Shown: positions 32,802 through 43,170 of the stretch, piece by piece
How positions within the stretch are numbered: position 1 is the stretch's first letter
Layout of the letters: each line of letters begins with the position of its first letter
NCBI GenBank assembly: GCA_018398585.1
Contig: JAGTTD010000018.1
Span: 4,595,501 to 4,659,500, forward strand
DNA length: 64,000 bases
Direction of reading: 5' to 3'
Origin: Simmondsia chinensis
Taxonomy: Eukaryota > Streptophyta > Magnoliopsida > Caryophyllales > Simmondsiaceae
Program-made: the position numbers and the translations under genes
The notes under the pieces: model-generated
Seen by the model: only the letters and a program-made list of their open reading frames with translations
Databases searched by the model: none
Told to the model about the DNA's origin: nothing

Positions 32802-33420
32802 GGCCCCCTCAATCTGAGTGAGGCGTAGCAACACGAAGTTTGGCATTGTGGAAATGAAAGAGGTTCGAAGCTAATCCCTTGGTGAAGATGTCAGCCACTT
32901 GCCTGGTAGTGGGGCTATAACGAACTTGAAGGTTGCCTTTCAGGACTTTCTCTCGAACGTAGTGAAAGTTCACATCAACATGTTTACTGCGATCATTGGA
33001 GATGGGATTTTCCGCAAGATAGGAGGCTGATACGTTGTCAAAATATATTATGATGGGGGCCAAAGTGGCGAATGCCAAGGTCTTTCATGATGTAGCGAAC
33101 CCAGTCACAAGCACACCCCAAAAACATGAAACTTGAATAGCTAGGACATTTTTGAAAAAGTTTTTCAAATGGGGACGAGTTTGCTAAAACCCGGGTGCGG
33201 AGGCGATTATTTGTAAAATAGGCAGTACAAGTCGCATCATCCCAAAAGGAATAGGATAATCGAGATTGTAAAAGAAGTGTTCGTGCCATTTCAACAATGT
33301 GTCAGTGCTTTCGTTCCGCCACCGCATTTTGTTATGGGGTATCAGGACACGATAGGCGAAAATGAATGCCATGTTTTTGACGTAGACAGTTTATGCCTTT
33401 ATGGTCAAATTCACAGCCAC
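32802..33420 (-). pseudogene. LTR-8 integrase and RNase H ends joined by deletion
   Basis: On the minus strand, near 33380-33100, integrase residues include HGIHFRLSCPDTP and VEMARTLLLQSRLSYSFW. They run to FMFLGCAC and are followed at once by RNase H residues (KDLGI, then IIYFDNVSASYLAENP, SKHVDVNFHYVREKV, ADIFTKGL). The whole RT and most of RNase H, normally about 2 kb, are absent between them. The RNase H reading ends just before the polypurine tract. One frame change occurs at the join, near 33050-33080. Confidence 0.88.
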
Positions 33421-34630
33421 CATCACTTTAAAAAATCTTAATTTTTTGTGGAAAATTGGTTTTCGACTAAAGCTTTAAATGTTTCAAAATTTTCAAAAAC
33501 TTCAGATTTGTATTACATTGAATATAGCTATGTAAATCTTGTAAAATCATCTACAAATGTAACATAGTATTTATGACATGAGGTAGACGAGACCAGTGAT
33601 TACCATACATCAGAATGAATTAAATGTAGTGGGGAAGTAAAAGTATGCGATGCACGTTGCAAAGGTAAACAATGGGACTTGCCCATACAACAACTTTTAC
33701 AAATATCAGAAAAAACAAGAACTAGTAATAAGTTTGTGATTACATAAGATGTCCATAGTGGGGCGACCTAAGTGTCCTAGTCAATGATGCCAAAGTTCAC
33801 CGAAGCGGGCAACGAGACCAAGAGAGTAAGGCGAGAAGCTATATAATGGTCTATTACTACGAACTCAAAGCAGAGGAATCCCCATAGCTTGTCCTTTATA
33901 GAAAAAAAAATAGCGTCAAATTCAACCATGCATTTGTTAGTCTGAAAAAGCCGTTTGACTGATGGAAGATTATGAGTGAGGCTAGGGACAGTCATTATGT
34001 TTTTGAATTATAAAGGTCATTTATGAGTTTCAAATATTTGAGGAACCCATATGCGTTACAGGGAATAAAGATCTGTTACCAACTGAAACACTATTATGCC
34101 CGTTATAAGGAAGAAGGTTGTGGACAATACTTGAATTGGGGGTCATATGGTTGAATGCACCAGAGTCAAGGTACCAACTATAGTTCTGGGAGTCACTGAT
34201 GGACATGGCAGGTAGAGAATGTGTAGGATCCGAAAATGATGTCTGGTCGAAGCGATGGGGCCAAGTGAGAGCACCATGACCAGTTTGATTGTAGATTTAA
34301 CAATATTGAGGACCGGGACCAAGAATACCGTTAGCGTTAAACGATATTTGACTTGTGCTTGGGCCACGATGGGGGCTTGGTTGGTGTTGTGGGTCATGAG
34401 ATCCCGATTGATGCTATTAAGCCTGATTACCAGTGCGGCCCACTCGATTGCCACATCGACCATGGTTGCAGCCCTTGTTACCTTGGCCACGACCACCACA
34501 ACCACAATTAGACCCTTGAGAACCTGTACTTGCAACAATTAGTGCATGATTTTGTTCAGTGGAAAGGCGCCCTTGGTACTGGTTTTGGACGCCCTCTTCA
34601 TTTAGGAGGATAGTTTTTAGGACCTCAAAG
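33421..34630 (-). pseudogene. LTR-8 GAG-pre-integrase, protease and Gag knuckle region
   Basis: On the minus strand, in order: a Gly/Asn/Cys-rich segment near 34530-34400, a knuckle-like CxxCNQTGHGAL stretch near 34300 with its first Cys altered, and a YLDSGAFNHMT protease motif near 34160. MTVPSLTHNLPSVKRLFQ (33995) and VEFDAIFFSIKDKLWG, the usual GAG-pre-integrase residues, follow. Frames change several times. The integrase N-terminal region 33.4-33.75 kb is badly decayed. Confidence 0.75.
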
Positions 34631-34943
34631 TCAGGGGTAGGAGAGGTATTCTTGTGAGGGTTCCAAACGCAGATGGGAACTCAGGAGAGGGGCATAGTAG
34701 AATAGTTCTCTGTTTGAAATTGGCAAGTATATGGCAGCTAAGTCATCAGTTATTGATTTTAGTTCACGTTCAAAGAGATACGATTCCATAGTTTTGCCAT
34801 CTTTAGGACGATTTACAATTTTTGTTCTGAGTTCAAATTCCTTTTCCAGAGAATGGTCTCTAAACCGCTTGACAAAGCTTCCCACATGGCTTTAGAGGTG
34901 GGGTGTCTTACAATGTCATTAAGGAGAGGTCGTGAGAGGGTGG
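34631..34943 (-). pseudogene. LTR-8 gag, C-terminal part (UBN2)
   Basis: FELRTKIVNRPKDGKTMESY with IYLPISNRELFY is a copia UBN2 pattern. The first part of gag lies beyond LTR-10, at 42034-42300. Translation across the LTR-10 TSD is in frame, showing that LTR-10 is the only interruption at that point. Confidence 0.8.
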
Positions 34944-35712
34944 TGTTTGTGATGAATCTGGTCAATGTGCTTATTCATTATTTTGAAGTTTTTATGAGGT
35001 GGTGTTAGTTAGGATGAGTTGAACTCAAGCTCTAGCTACATACCCGACTTGATATACCCTGTGAGATCAAACAAACGGTTAGAGGGGCCCGTGGAGTAAC
35101 CCACGGGAGACCCCTCCGACGCTTAAATCGGTATCAATACCGTGAAATAGTAAATAAGGACAAGTAATAAATTGACATAATAGATATAAAATACTTAGCC
35201 TGAGAGGAGTAAGGCGTTTGAACTATTATTACTCCGGAGAGGTGATCGTAGGCATGGTCCAAAAAAAAGGAGGTGTGTTCCCCTTTTATAAGGGAAAGGT
35301 GTTTGCGGATGAGTATGTTCAATCCTATCTTCTAGTTACTTTTGTCATAAATTGAAGAAAGTGGGTGAATTGTGCTATATCGAGCATAATGGGCGAATTA
35401 CTTTGTATTAGGCTTGGTGGGCGAATTGCATTGCTAGTGGGCAAATTGGGTTGTTGTACAAATTGGGCAAATTGGGTTGTTTTACCCTTACAGGGCAAAT
35501 TGCACCTACTGGTTGAATTGCGTTGTTTTACCTCTACTAGGCGAATTGTATTGTTTTACCCTTACTAGGCATATTGCGCCTACTGGGCAAATTGCGTTGT
35601 TTTATCTCTACTAGACGAATTGTGTTGTTTTAAATTTTTTGTCCGAATAATTGCCCGTGTAACCTAGTTGCCTATTTACAATAGCAAGCTTCTCAATTAT
35701 AAGTTACCAACA
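34944..35712 (-). repeat. LTR-10 3' LTR with internal minisatellite
   Basis: At about 35385-35630 units of about 30 bp, such as GGGCGAATTGCATTGTTTTA, repeat about eight times. The other LTR has fewer units, which explains most of the length difference. Confidence 0.85.
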
Positions 35713-36092
35713 GATTAGTCCCCCTACTTCGTGAGCGAACTTCGATCATTCCAAGTTCAGTCATGAAGTAATAAACCTATTTTACTCTGAGCTTGATACT
35801 GTAAAATGCTTTGTTGAGCATGGAGGTATTCATTGTTCCGTTTTGGCCCTTTGTAGTTGTCATTCATGTGTTTTTTGAATTTCGATCATATACTCTGTTA
35901 GTATACTCATGATAAGTGTAACCTGTTTGGATAAGATTAAAGTGCCCAATATGATGCGTTGTTTATTCACTACCCAAGTAAACAGTATGTAATATACCCT
36001 GATGTAGCTAATGTAATGAGTTTGGCCTGACATTCTAGAATTAAGGATAACGAATATGTCATACTGGTCCGATTTCTGAGCATGTCCGTGAG

Positions 36093-36286
36093 GAGTGTTG
36101 CACTCGTTACGGGTGATTACACCAGGGCAGTCGATGGTGAAAAGTGTTGCAAACATTGCGGGTGATTGCACAAGGGGGAATCATGGTGAAGAGTGTTGCA
36201 CCCGTTGTGGGTGATTGCACCAGGGAGGACCATGGTGAGAAGTGTTGTAGCCCTTCGGGTGAATGCACCAGGGCGGACCATGGTGA
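36093..36286. repeat. Minisatellite, 4 units of about 48 bp
   Basis: Units start GAGTGTTGCAC / AAAGTGTTGCA / GAGTGTTGCAC / AAGTGTTGTAG at about 36093, 36141, 36191 and 36240. Each carries GGGTGATTGCACCAGGG and CATGGTGA. It lies inside LTR-10. Confidence 0.85.
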
Positions 36287-37293
36287 TGAGTACACACTTG
36301 GTAAATGTCGAATGTCATGTATAGAATACCTAGATAAAGTCAAGGTAGGAAGCATAATCAAGATAGTAAAACCACACGGGGCAATATTCTTAGTTGAGGG
36401 TATATATCAAAATAAAGACAGGTTGCTAGAATTAACACACCTTGAGGATTGTTACATGCTAGGCAAGAAATAAATCAAGCATAAGGTATACCATTCTTAA
36501 AGGATGTCTTGGCTAACATTGCTTTACCTCTGACATTCAACTATGAACTGATGAGCTTGATGTTCCTCCTGTTTAGTGGTTGCTTGATGTTCCTCCTATT
36601 TAGTGGTTGCGAATGAACAATTGCACAAATAGTGATTAATAGTATTCACACAATGTACTTTTCAAACAAATATTATTAGAAGGATGTGATTCATCACATA
36701 AACTATTGCTAATTTTCGAAGCACTTATGTTTAGTGTGCGGCTTAATAACGGCCAGCCCTCAATATCTTCCTATCATGATACTTATTGCTAAACAGCACC
36801 TATTGCTAAATTGAATAGGTTATGAAAGGAGTTTAAAATGGATTGTGAAAAAATTCAAGACTATCTCGAAGTAGGTCACTGCGGTTATTGAACTAGTCCT
36901 ATTCCTAGCCTTTTGTTCCGACTGCTACAATCTAACGGGATTTTTACTATTGAATTATCATTTATGCTCATATGTCACTAACTTATGACTCTCCATTTCG
37001 AGTAGGCGGTTAATAAGCGCCTGGAGTTAGGCAGATAAAAGTGATCTCTTATATTGTTTTTTCTTCAATTATTGACCAGTAATAGCACCTAACTGACAGA
37101 GAGTTAATCGAGGTGTGGGTTGCTTAGGCATAGTAACAGGTGTGGTCCATGTTGGACCTTCCTATTAGAAATAGATTATCGAGCTGTGACGAGCATTTGA
37201 GTTTGTAATCGTAGTTCGATTCCTTATGGGTAATGAAGCCTTACCGATATGTCATTATTTTGTATAATGTGATTTTATCATATGGCATGATTG

Positions 37294-37570
37294 AAGGCGG
37301 AGTCCTTCAGTCTTAAAATGATTTATACTTCCATAATAAAGAAATAACTCAAGCGAAATCCTCTTGCCCTAAAATAATTTGCGTTGCTAGGATGAGAAAA
37401 CCTAAAGTTATAAATTGAGGCGCAGTCCCTCAGGCCTAAGATGATTTACGCCACCGTTAATAAAATTACTAAGGCGAAGTCTCCCAGTCCTAAAATGATT
37501 TGCACATTGGGATAAGTAATCACGAATGAAGGCAAAGTCTTTCAGCTCCCACCACTAATGAAATGATTTG
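37294..37570. repeat. Tandem repeat, about 5 units of 55-67 bp
   Basis: Units begin AAGGCGGAGTCCTTCAG, AAGCGAAATCCTCTTG, AGGCGCAGTCCCTCAGG, AAGGCGAAGTCTCCCAG and AAGGCAAAGTCTTTCAG. The first four are each followed by CTAAAATGATTTG or a variant. It lies inside LTR-10. Confidence 0.8.
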
Positions 37571-39239
37571 TGATTTGGATGCATTTGACCTTTGATCTTA
37601 CTCGATTTAGCTAGACTAAACAATATCTCCCAAAAGGTACTTAGCATAAGGCCACGTCCAATTTCAAGAGATAGTGATATCGCGCAACTTATGAAGTAAG
37701 TTAAGTATGGTAGAACTCTGTCTTTTTGACTAAATTACCCTTGCTAGTGCATTGTTGGTGAATAAGTGCCACGTTGGCACGTGACGAGTAGCTTATGCAA
37801 TAACAACACATTGAGTTCCTATTGGATGAATTGTTTGCTTCGGGATTTCCTTGTAGGTGTATAGAATATGCCAATAAGAAATTCATGGAATAATTAGATT
37901 CGTCATGGATGGAAAGAGAGGAAACAAACATGTCTTGTGAATTCCAAGGGACTTATGAGGTCTCTTAAGTGGCCAAACAAAGTCATTGGAATGAATCGTA
38001 TAACTTAGCCATTTTGTTGTAAGTACTCTTACTATTCTAGAACTCAGCACTTATTTGTGCTCTTTGATGATAATGTGCATTTTGTATTTCAAAATCATTA
38101 AGGGTAGGGCTAATGTCTTTCTTCCTTTAATACTCTTAATTTAGAATTGTCATGTCTAATTGTTAATTTGACAATTTATGGGTAGGATCCAGCGAAGTAT
38201 AACTTAGTTGAACCAGAAGTCATAGCAAGAGTGTGTTGAAGTAGAGTTTGTTCAGACTAGAAATCATAGCAAAGGTTTAATTAGGTTAAAATCCATCAGA
38301 GCATAATTACAATGAAGATTGATTCCCTTAGATGTTGATTAAATAGAAATTGACAAAATCAGGACTTGGGCAGGCTAAAACTCCCACTAATAGTGACTCA
38401 ATTGAGAATGAAATGAATTAATGGTGCAACAAGAATTAGTTCAATCAGAATTTGATTTAATATGAAGGCTGAACCAGAATTAAAAAAATTTGTTTAACTA
38501 GAGTTGACTTAAAGTAGGATTGTGATGAAAATTCATCCAATTAGGGTTTAGTTTGAATGAGAATTGGAACAAATAGAGATTGGATCAAACTAAGATTGTA
38601 ACGACAATTGATGCGCTTATGGTTGATTTGAACAAGGGTTGTAACAAAGAGTGGCCCATTTAGGGTTGAAGCAAACCGAGATGGTAGCAAAAATTAACAC
38701 ATTTAGGGTTAAATTGAATTAAAATGGTAAGGAAAACAAATTTTGCAAAGTCGAATTAAACTAAGATTGTAGTAAAAATTGACCCAAATTTGGGTTTGAA
38801 GGAGAGAGTAAGGGTTTGACCATGGTGGGTGGCTAACGACCAGCAACAATCGGCATGTAAGAGGTAGTTGTCGTGCAACCAAGGGCAGCGGTGGATATGG
38901 GTGTTATGTCAATACTAACATGTAACAGGAATACTGATAGTGGTGGTGGAAGATGAAGCTTCACAAACAGTGAACGAAACATCACGCGGTGGCGACTTTT
39001 GAGAAGAGGGTGGTTGGAGTCCTAAGCATCGCGGAAGTGATGGTCATTAGTGAGAATGACGATAGTGGCTTGAGATGGTGGTTGTCGTGTGATAAGCGAA
39101 GAAATAGGCATGACACCTAGTTGTGGATACATCGGGCTATGGAAAACACCTGGTTATGTAAAGTGCCAGCTTGTGGAATTCGCCGAGTTGTGGAAAACAC
39201 TAGGTATGGAATTCTCCGGGATGTGGAATTTAAGTATAC

Positions 39240-40110
39240 ATAACTTTTCACTCGTAAGGAGCTATGAGTCAAATCACATGTCAAAACTAAGCTTTTGAAG
39301 AGTTTCATATAACTATGATGATATTTAGAGCTTTTGGTCAAAGAGAACCTAAAAAGGAGGTGAAAAGATGAAGTGGGCGTTTTACCCATGTAGTGGGTAT
39401 ACAACTAGAACCTTTGATTTAAAATGAGCATAACTTTTAATCCGTAAAGAGTTATAGATAGAAGCACCTATAAAAATGAAGCTATTGAAGAGTGATGAGT
39501 TCTCAAGTGTTTTATCAAAGAAAACATAAGAAAAAGGTGAAAAGATAACCGGGCGTTTTACCCACGCAGTGGGTACACAACTTGAACCTTTGACTTAAAA
39601 TGAGCATGGCTTTCAATACGTGCAGATTTATGGGTTGAATTATATATTAAAATGAATCTATCGAAGAGTACTAGACACCTATGATGATTGTTTAAGTTTT
39701 TGAACAAAGAAAATTGGAGAAATAGGCGAAAAGATGAAGTGGGCGAATTCCGCGTATAGTAGCTACATAACTTAACTTGTAACTTAAAACAAGGATAACT
39801 TTTAATCTATGAAAAGTTATGGATTGGATTATATATCAAACGAAGATCTTGAAGAAATTTATGTAACTATAATAAGTTTTTGTTTTTTTGATCAAAGAAA
39901 ATATGAACTAGAGGTGAAAAGCTAAAGTAGGCAAATTCCATGTACGGTGGTTATACCTTGTAACTTAGAACAAGTATAACTTTTAATCCGTGAGGAGTTA
40001 CGGATTGAGTTATACATCAAAACGAAGCTATCGAAGAGTTCTATTTAGCTATGATGTTTTTTCAAATTTTTTATCAAAGGAAAGATAAGAAAGAGGTAAA
40101 AAAGCATGTC
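39240..40110. repeat. Tandem repeat, about 5 units of 176-190 bp
   Basis: Anchors ATAACTTTTAATCCGT or variants start at 39240, 39430, 39606, 39795 and 39976. Each is followed by GAGTTATGGATTGAATTATA-like, GAAGCTATCGAAGAGT-like and GGTGAAAAGATGAAGTGGGC-like blocks. The last unit is truncated. It lies inside LTR-10. Confidence 0.88.
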
Positions 40111-40355
40111 AAAATACTTGACTTACTCAAACATATATCTTTGTATGTATGAATATGCTTAAAAGTGCTCAAAGGAATAGTAGGGAGCTTTTTTTACTTA
40201 GTTTGCTTGAATAGGCTCGTTTTTATTAGAAAAATGTGATAAATAGCCAAAAAAATGCTAAAAATTACCTCAAAGGACATTAAAAATGTTTGGATCTTAT
40301 AAGAAACACCAAGCCAGGCGTGAGCTTATGATTCTTCCCATATACGGCGCCAATA

Positions 40356-42033
40356 TGCTTGTGATGATTTTGATCAATGTGCTTATTCATCATTTTGGAG
40401 TTCTGTATGAGGTGGGGTTAGTTAGGATGAGTTGAACTCAAGCTCTAGCTACACGCCCGACTTGATATTCCCTACGAGATCAAACAAATGTTAAAGGGCC
40501 CATGGAGTAACCCATGGGGGACCCCTCTGACGCTTAAGTCAGTATCAATACCATGAAATAGTAAATAAGGATGAGTAATAAATTGACATAATAGATATAA
40601 AATACTTAGCTTGAGAGGAGTAAGGCATTTGAACGATTATTTCTCCGGAGAGGTGATCGTACGCATGGGTCTAGAAAAAGGAGGCTTGTTCCCCTTTTTA
40701 TTGGGGAAGGGTGTTTGTGAATGAGTGTGTTCAATCCTATCTTCTACTTACTTGTGTCATAAATTAAAGAAAGTGGGCCAATTGTGCTGTATCGAGCATA
40801 ATGGGCGAATTTGTTGAAAAAATGATACAAGCTAAACATAAGTGTTATGGAAAAAATATTTTAACCGTTCCTATTTACTGACCGTTTACTGTTATTAGCG
40901 GCTTAGGGTCATTAAAAATGTGACCGTGGGGAATTAAATGACAATATGGCCGTTGCAATTTATTACGTCCGTTATTTTACCGTTGCTATTTATTACGTTC
41001 CTCATTTACCGTTACAAATAAAAAAAAAATTTCTTCTACTTAATAAGCCCCCATTATTCTCTTGTCCTAACTTACCCAGAAATACCAACCCCTGCGTTTC
41101 TCTCTCCTCTGTCTCTTTTTCAATCGCTGCAAAGAAGGTTTCAGTGTTTTTGATTTTTGCAATTTGTTCACGGCGTATTTAGCTGTTGCAAAGGTTTCTA
41201 TGTCCAATTCCAGTTTCAAGTGACTCGTCTATCAAAGGATCTGTTTTTAAACACCCTTCTTTGTATTGCGATTTGGGCAAAGTTCAAAGGCACTCCTACC
41301 TGGCAATTAACGAGTGTACGTTAAGAGCCGGATCGCGTTAATCTTGGAGGACGGCCGCCGGTTATACTGTGTGCACCGTAGCAGAGGCGAAATCGTCTTT
41401 TAGGACAGTGGCATTTACCACGGCGCGATATCATTGTTTTGTAAGATCTTTCTAATTTCTTTCTCTTCCGGCATTCTAATCGATTTCTCCACTTTTCGGT
41501 ATTATTTATTCAATTGCTGGGTTTTGGTAATTTTGCTATTTTTCGCTAATTTATTTCACTGAATTTTTTACTAAATATTACTGCATTTTTGGTTGCGATC
41601 TTTACTGAAATTCGCTGCTGCATTTCACTAAAAATTTACTGTTATTTTTACTATTTTTTTCCTGCTGAATTTTATTGCATATTTTTACTACAATTTTTCT
41701 ATTTTACTAGTATTTCGTGCTGTTATTATGTACAAATAGTTCACTGCGTATTCTACTACAACTTACTGCAACTTTGCTGCTGAAAATTGCTAGTTTATTA
41801 CCGTTTATTCTAACAGAATTACGTTGTATTAGGCCTGGTGGGCGAATTGCATTTTTAGTGGACGAATTGTATTGTTTTACCCTTACTGGATGAATTGCAC
41901 CTACTGGTTGAATTGCGTTGTTTTACCTTTATTAGGCGAATTGCATTGTTTAAATTTTTTTGTCTGAGTAATTGCCCGTGTAACCTACTTACCTATCTAC
42001 AGTAGCAAGCCACTCAATTATAAATTACCAACA
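40356..42033 (-). repeat. LTR-10 5' LTR, interrupted by solo LTR
   Basis: Two parts, 40356-40811 and 41821-42033, match the 3' LTR. The break carries a GAATT duplication. Confidence 0.85.
40812..41815 (+). mobile_element. Solo LTR of the LTR-9 family (1,004 bp)
   Basis: Starts TGTTGAAAAAATGATACAAG, ends CCGTTTATTCTAACA, and is flanked by an exact TSD, GAATT (40807-40811 and 41816-41820). The shared GC block (GGACGGCCGCCGGTTATAC, near 41350) is the reverse complement of that in LTR-9, so the orientation is opposite. The 3' third (41500-41800) is much diverged from LTR-9. No internal sequence remains. Confidence 0.92.
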
Positions 42034-42970
42034 TGTGGCAGCTATGCAAGAGCGAAGGCTTTGTTCAGTTCGGACCCAATTTATTAAATGCTCGGGGTTA
42101 AGGGAAGGAGTTCCTTCTAGATATGTAATTTGAGTTTGGGGGTAGGGATAAGTACCATCAATATAACCCATTAGTTGATGAGAAATTAAAAGCATGAAAA
42201 ACTTGCTCCCTCCAAGCAATGTAATCGGTTGTAATTTTGATGTCACAATATTCGCAATACTTGAAAAAGGAAGAAGTAAAGGACAAGAGGAATAAAAATT
42301 AGGGCTTTGATAGGGGGAGGGGTTAACAGAGTTTTGGCTAGTATTATCTATGTGTGGGTATGTTACTGTTGAGCCACCACCTAGACCACCCGAAGCATCA
42401 TGGCCGGCACCATTGCATCCTCTCAGGGTGTTGTTGCATCCAGCAAGGGTTGCAGCGATAGCAGGAGGAAGGGCGACTGGGGGTTATAAGGGGCTCCAGT
42501 GATGGGGATGACACCAGTTGACCCGGCAACGGTGGTTCCCACGGTGGTTTTGGGGCAATGTGCGGTGGCTGCACGAAGAGGAAAAGGGGGAAGGGAGGAA
42601 GGGATGCCCAAGCTAAAAAATTGAGGGACCTGTGGCCTCACAAGGGCTATCGAAGTGCCAGAGATGGCGACACCGGAATCCGGTAGCCCATGGAGGAATA
42701 AACCCGACGACATGGCACCAATATAAGGAAGATCAGGCACCTTAAAGTTTGGACCCGTTGCACGTAATCTCGAGGAGATTTCGGTATGGGAAGAACTGGG
42801 CTCCGTCAAGATAGGGCCGACGGTCTGTCGGGTTATGGGAGGGGCGATGGGAGAAAGAGGGGAAGTAGAATTAGTAATGTAAGAACTCAAAAAAATAATA
42901 ATAAACAAAGAACTAGTAAAGAAATTAAGAGGAAATAAAGGGAACGAAAAGAGAAGAGTCTCTTATTAAA
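42034..42970 (-). pseudogene. LTR-8 gag, N-terminal part
   Basis: A Pro/Ser/Thr-rich frame (42423-42908) starts about 60 bp inside the primer site. It is followed by a second frame (42025-42246) with WREQ-like residues, LISHQLMGYIDGTYPYPQ and LINWVRTEQSLRSCIAAT, the copia Gag N-terminal pattern. The reading continues at 34943 after LTR-10. A frame change lies between the two pieces, near 42250-42420. Confidence 0.8.
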
Positions 42971-42982
42971 GCTCTGGTACCA
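42971..42982 (-). other. LTR-8 primer-binding site
   Basis: The complement of TGGTACCAGAGC, one base from the usual initiator-Met form, directly abuts the LTR. Confidence 0.85.
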
Positions 42983-43170
42983 AGTGAAAGTAATGCAACG
43001 ATGAATTTAGAGTGAATAATATAACAATTACAATAGAAGGCTCTATTTTATAGAGTTTGAGAATAAAGCAAAGGACATTTCTAACCTTTGACATTATGAA
43101 GAGGACAAGCGTAGACTAGACATAATGTAAAAGCCCTAGGGAGACTTTCCTAACTAGGTCTCCTCTAATA
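42983..43170 (-). repeat. LTR-8 5' LTR (188 bp)
   Basis: Plus-strand ends are AGTGAAAG and CTCTAATA. It is followed by the TSD GGTTG at 43171-43175. Confidence 0.88.

Larger units (their letters stand above)
35713..40355 (-). other. LTR-10 interior
   Basis: No domain is recognised in any frame. It contains three tandem arrays listed separately (36093-36286, 37294-37570, 39240-40110). Between 38.15 and 38.8 kb is a looser repetition of phrases like AGATTGTAGCAAAAATTGA and TTTAGGGTT. The rest (36.3-37.28 kb, 37.6-38.1 kb, 38.8-39.2 kb) shows nothing recognisable. Confidence 0.6.
34944..42033 (-). mobile_element. LTR-10: gypsy-like element without pol, rich in tandem repeats
   Basis: LTRs at 34944-35712 (769 bp) and 40356-42033 (about 670 bp plus the inserted solo LTR) share TTGTGATGA..., AGTTGAACTCAAGCTCTAGCTAC, CTCCGGAGAGGTGATCGTA and TTACCAACA. 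The primer site, complement of TGGCGCCG (40345-40352), is of the tRNA-Asp class used by some Ty3/gypsy lineages. The polypurine tract (minus strand GTAGGGGGACTAATC) abuts the lower LTR. The flanks GGTGG/TGTGG match at 4 of 5. The 4.6-kb interior has no Gag, RT, integrase or RNase H and consists largely of tandem repeats. Confidence 0.85.
26183..43170 (-). mobile_element. LTR-8: Ty1/copia element with non-canonical LTR ends
   Basis: The 5' LTR is 42983-43170 (188 bp). The 3' LTR is 26183-26344 plus 32778-32801, split by LTR-9. The exact TSD GGTTG flanks it (26178-26182 and 43171-43175), and removing it makes the host RT frame of LTR-7 continuous. The primer site is the complement of TGGTACCAGAGC at 42971-42982. 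A polypurine tract (minus strand GAGGGGGCC) abuts the 3' LTR. On the sense strand the LTRs start TATTAG and end CACT, the TA..CT variant and not TG..CA. The LTRs differ at about 18 of 187 sites by eye. RT is deleted. Confidence 0.9.

Noticed and set aside
34143..34542. Open frames of 95-131 residues on both strands
   Set aside because: They are shadows of the LTR-8 Gag knuckle/protease region in other frames.
36093..36286. CRISPR-like array
   Set aside because: Units are contiguous diverged tandem repeats without unique spacers, in a plant retroelement.
39240..40110. Centromeric satellite
   Set aside because: Unit length is in the satellite range, but there are only five diverged units, enclosed in LTR-10.
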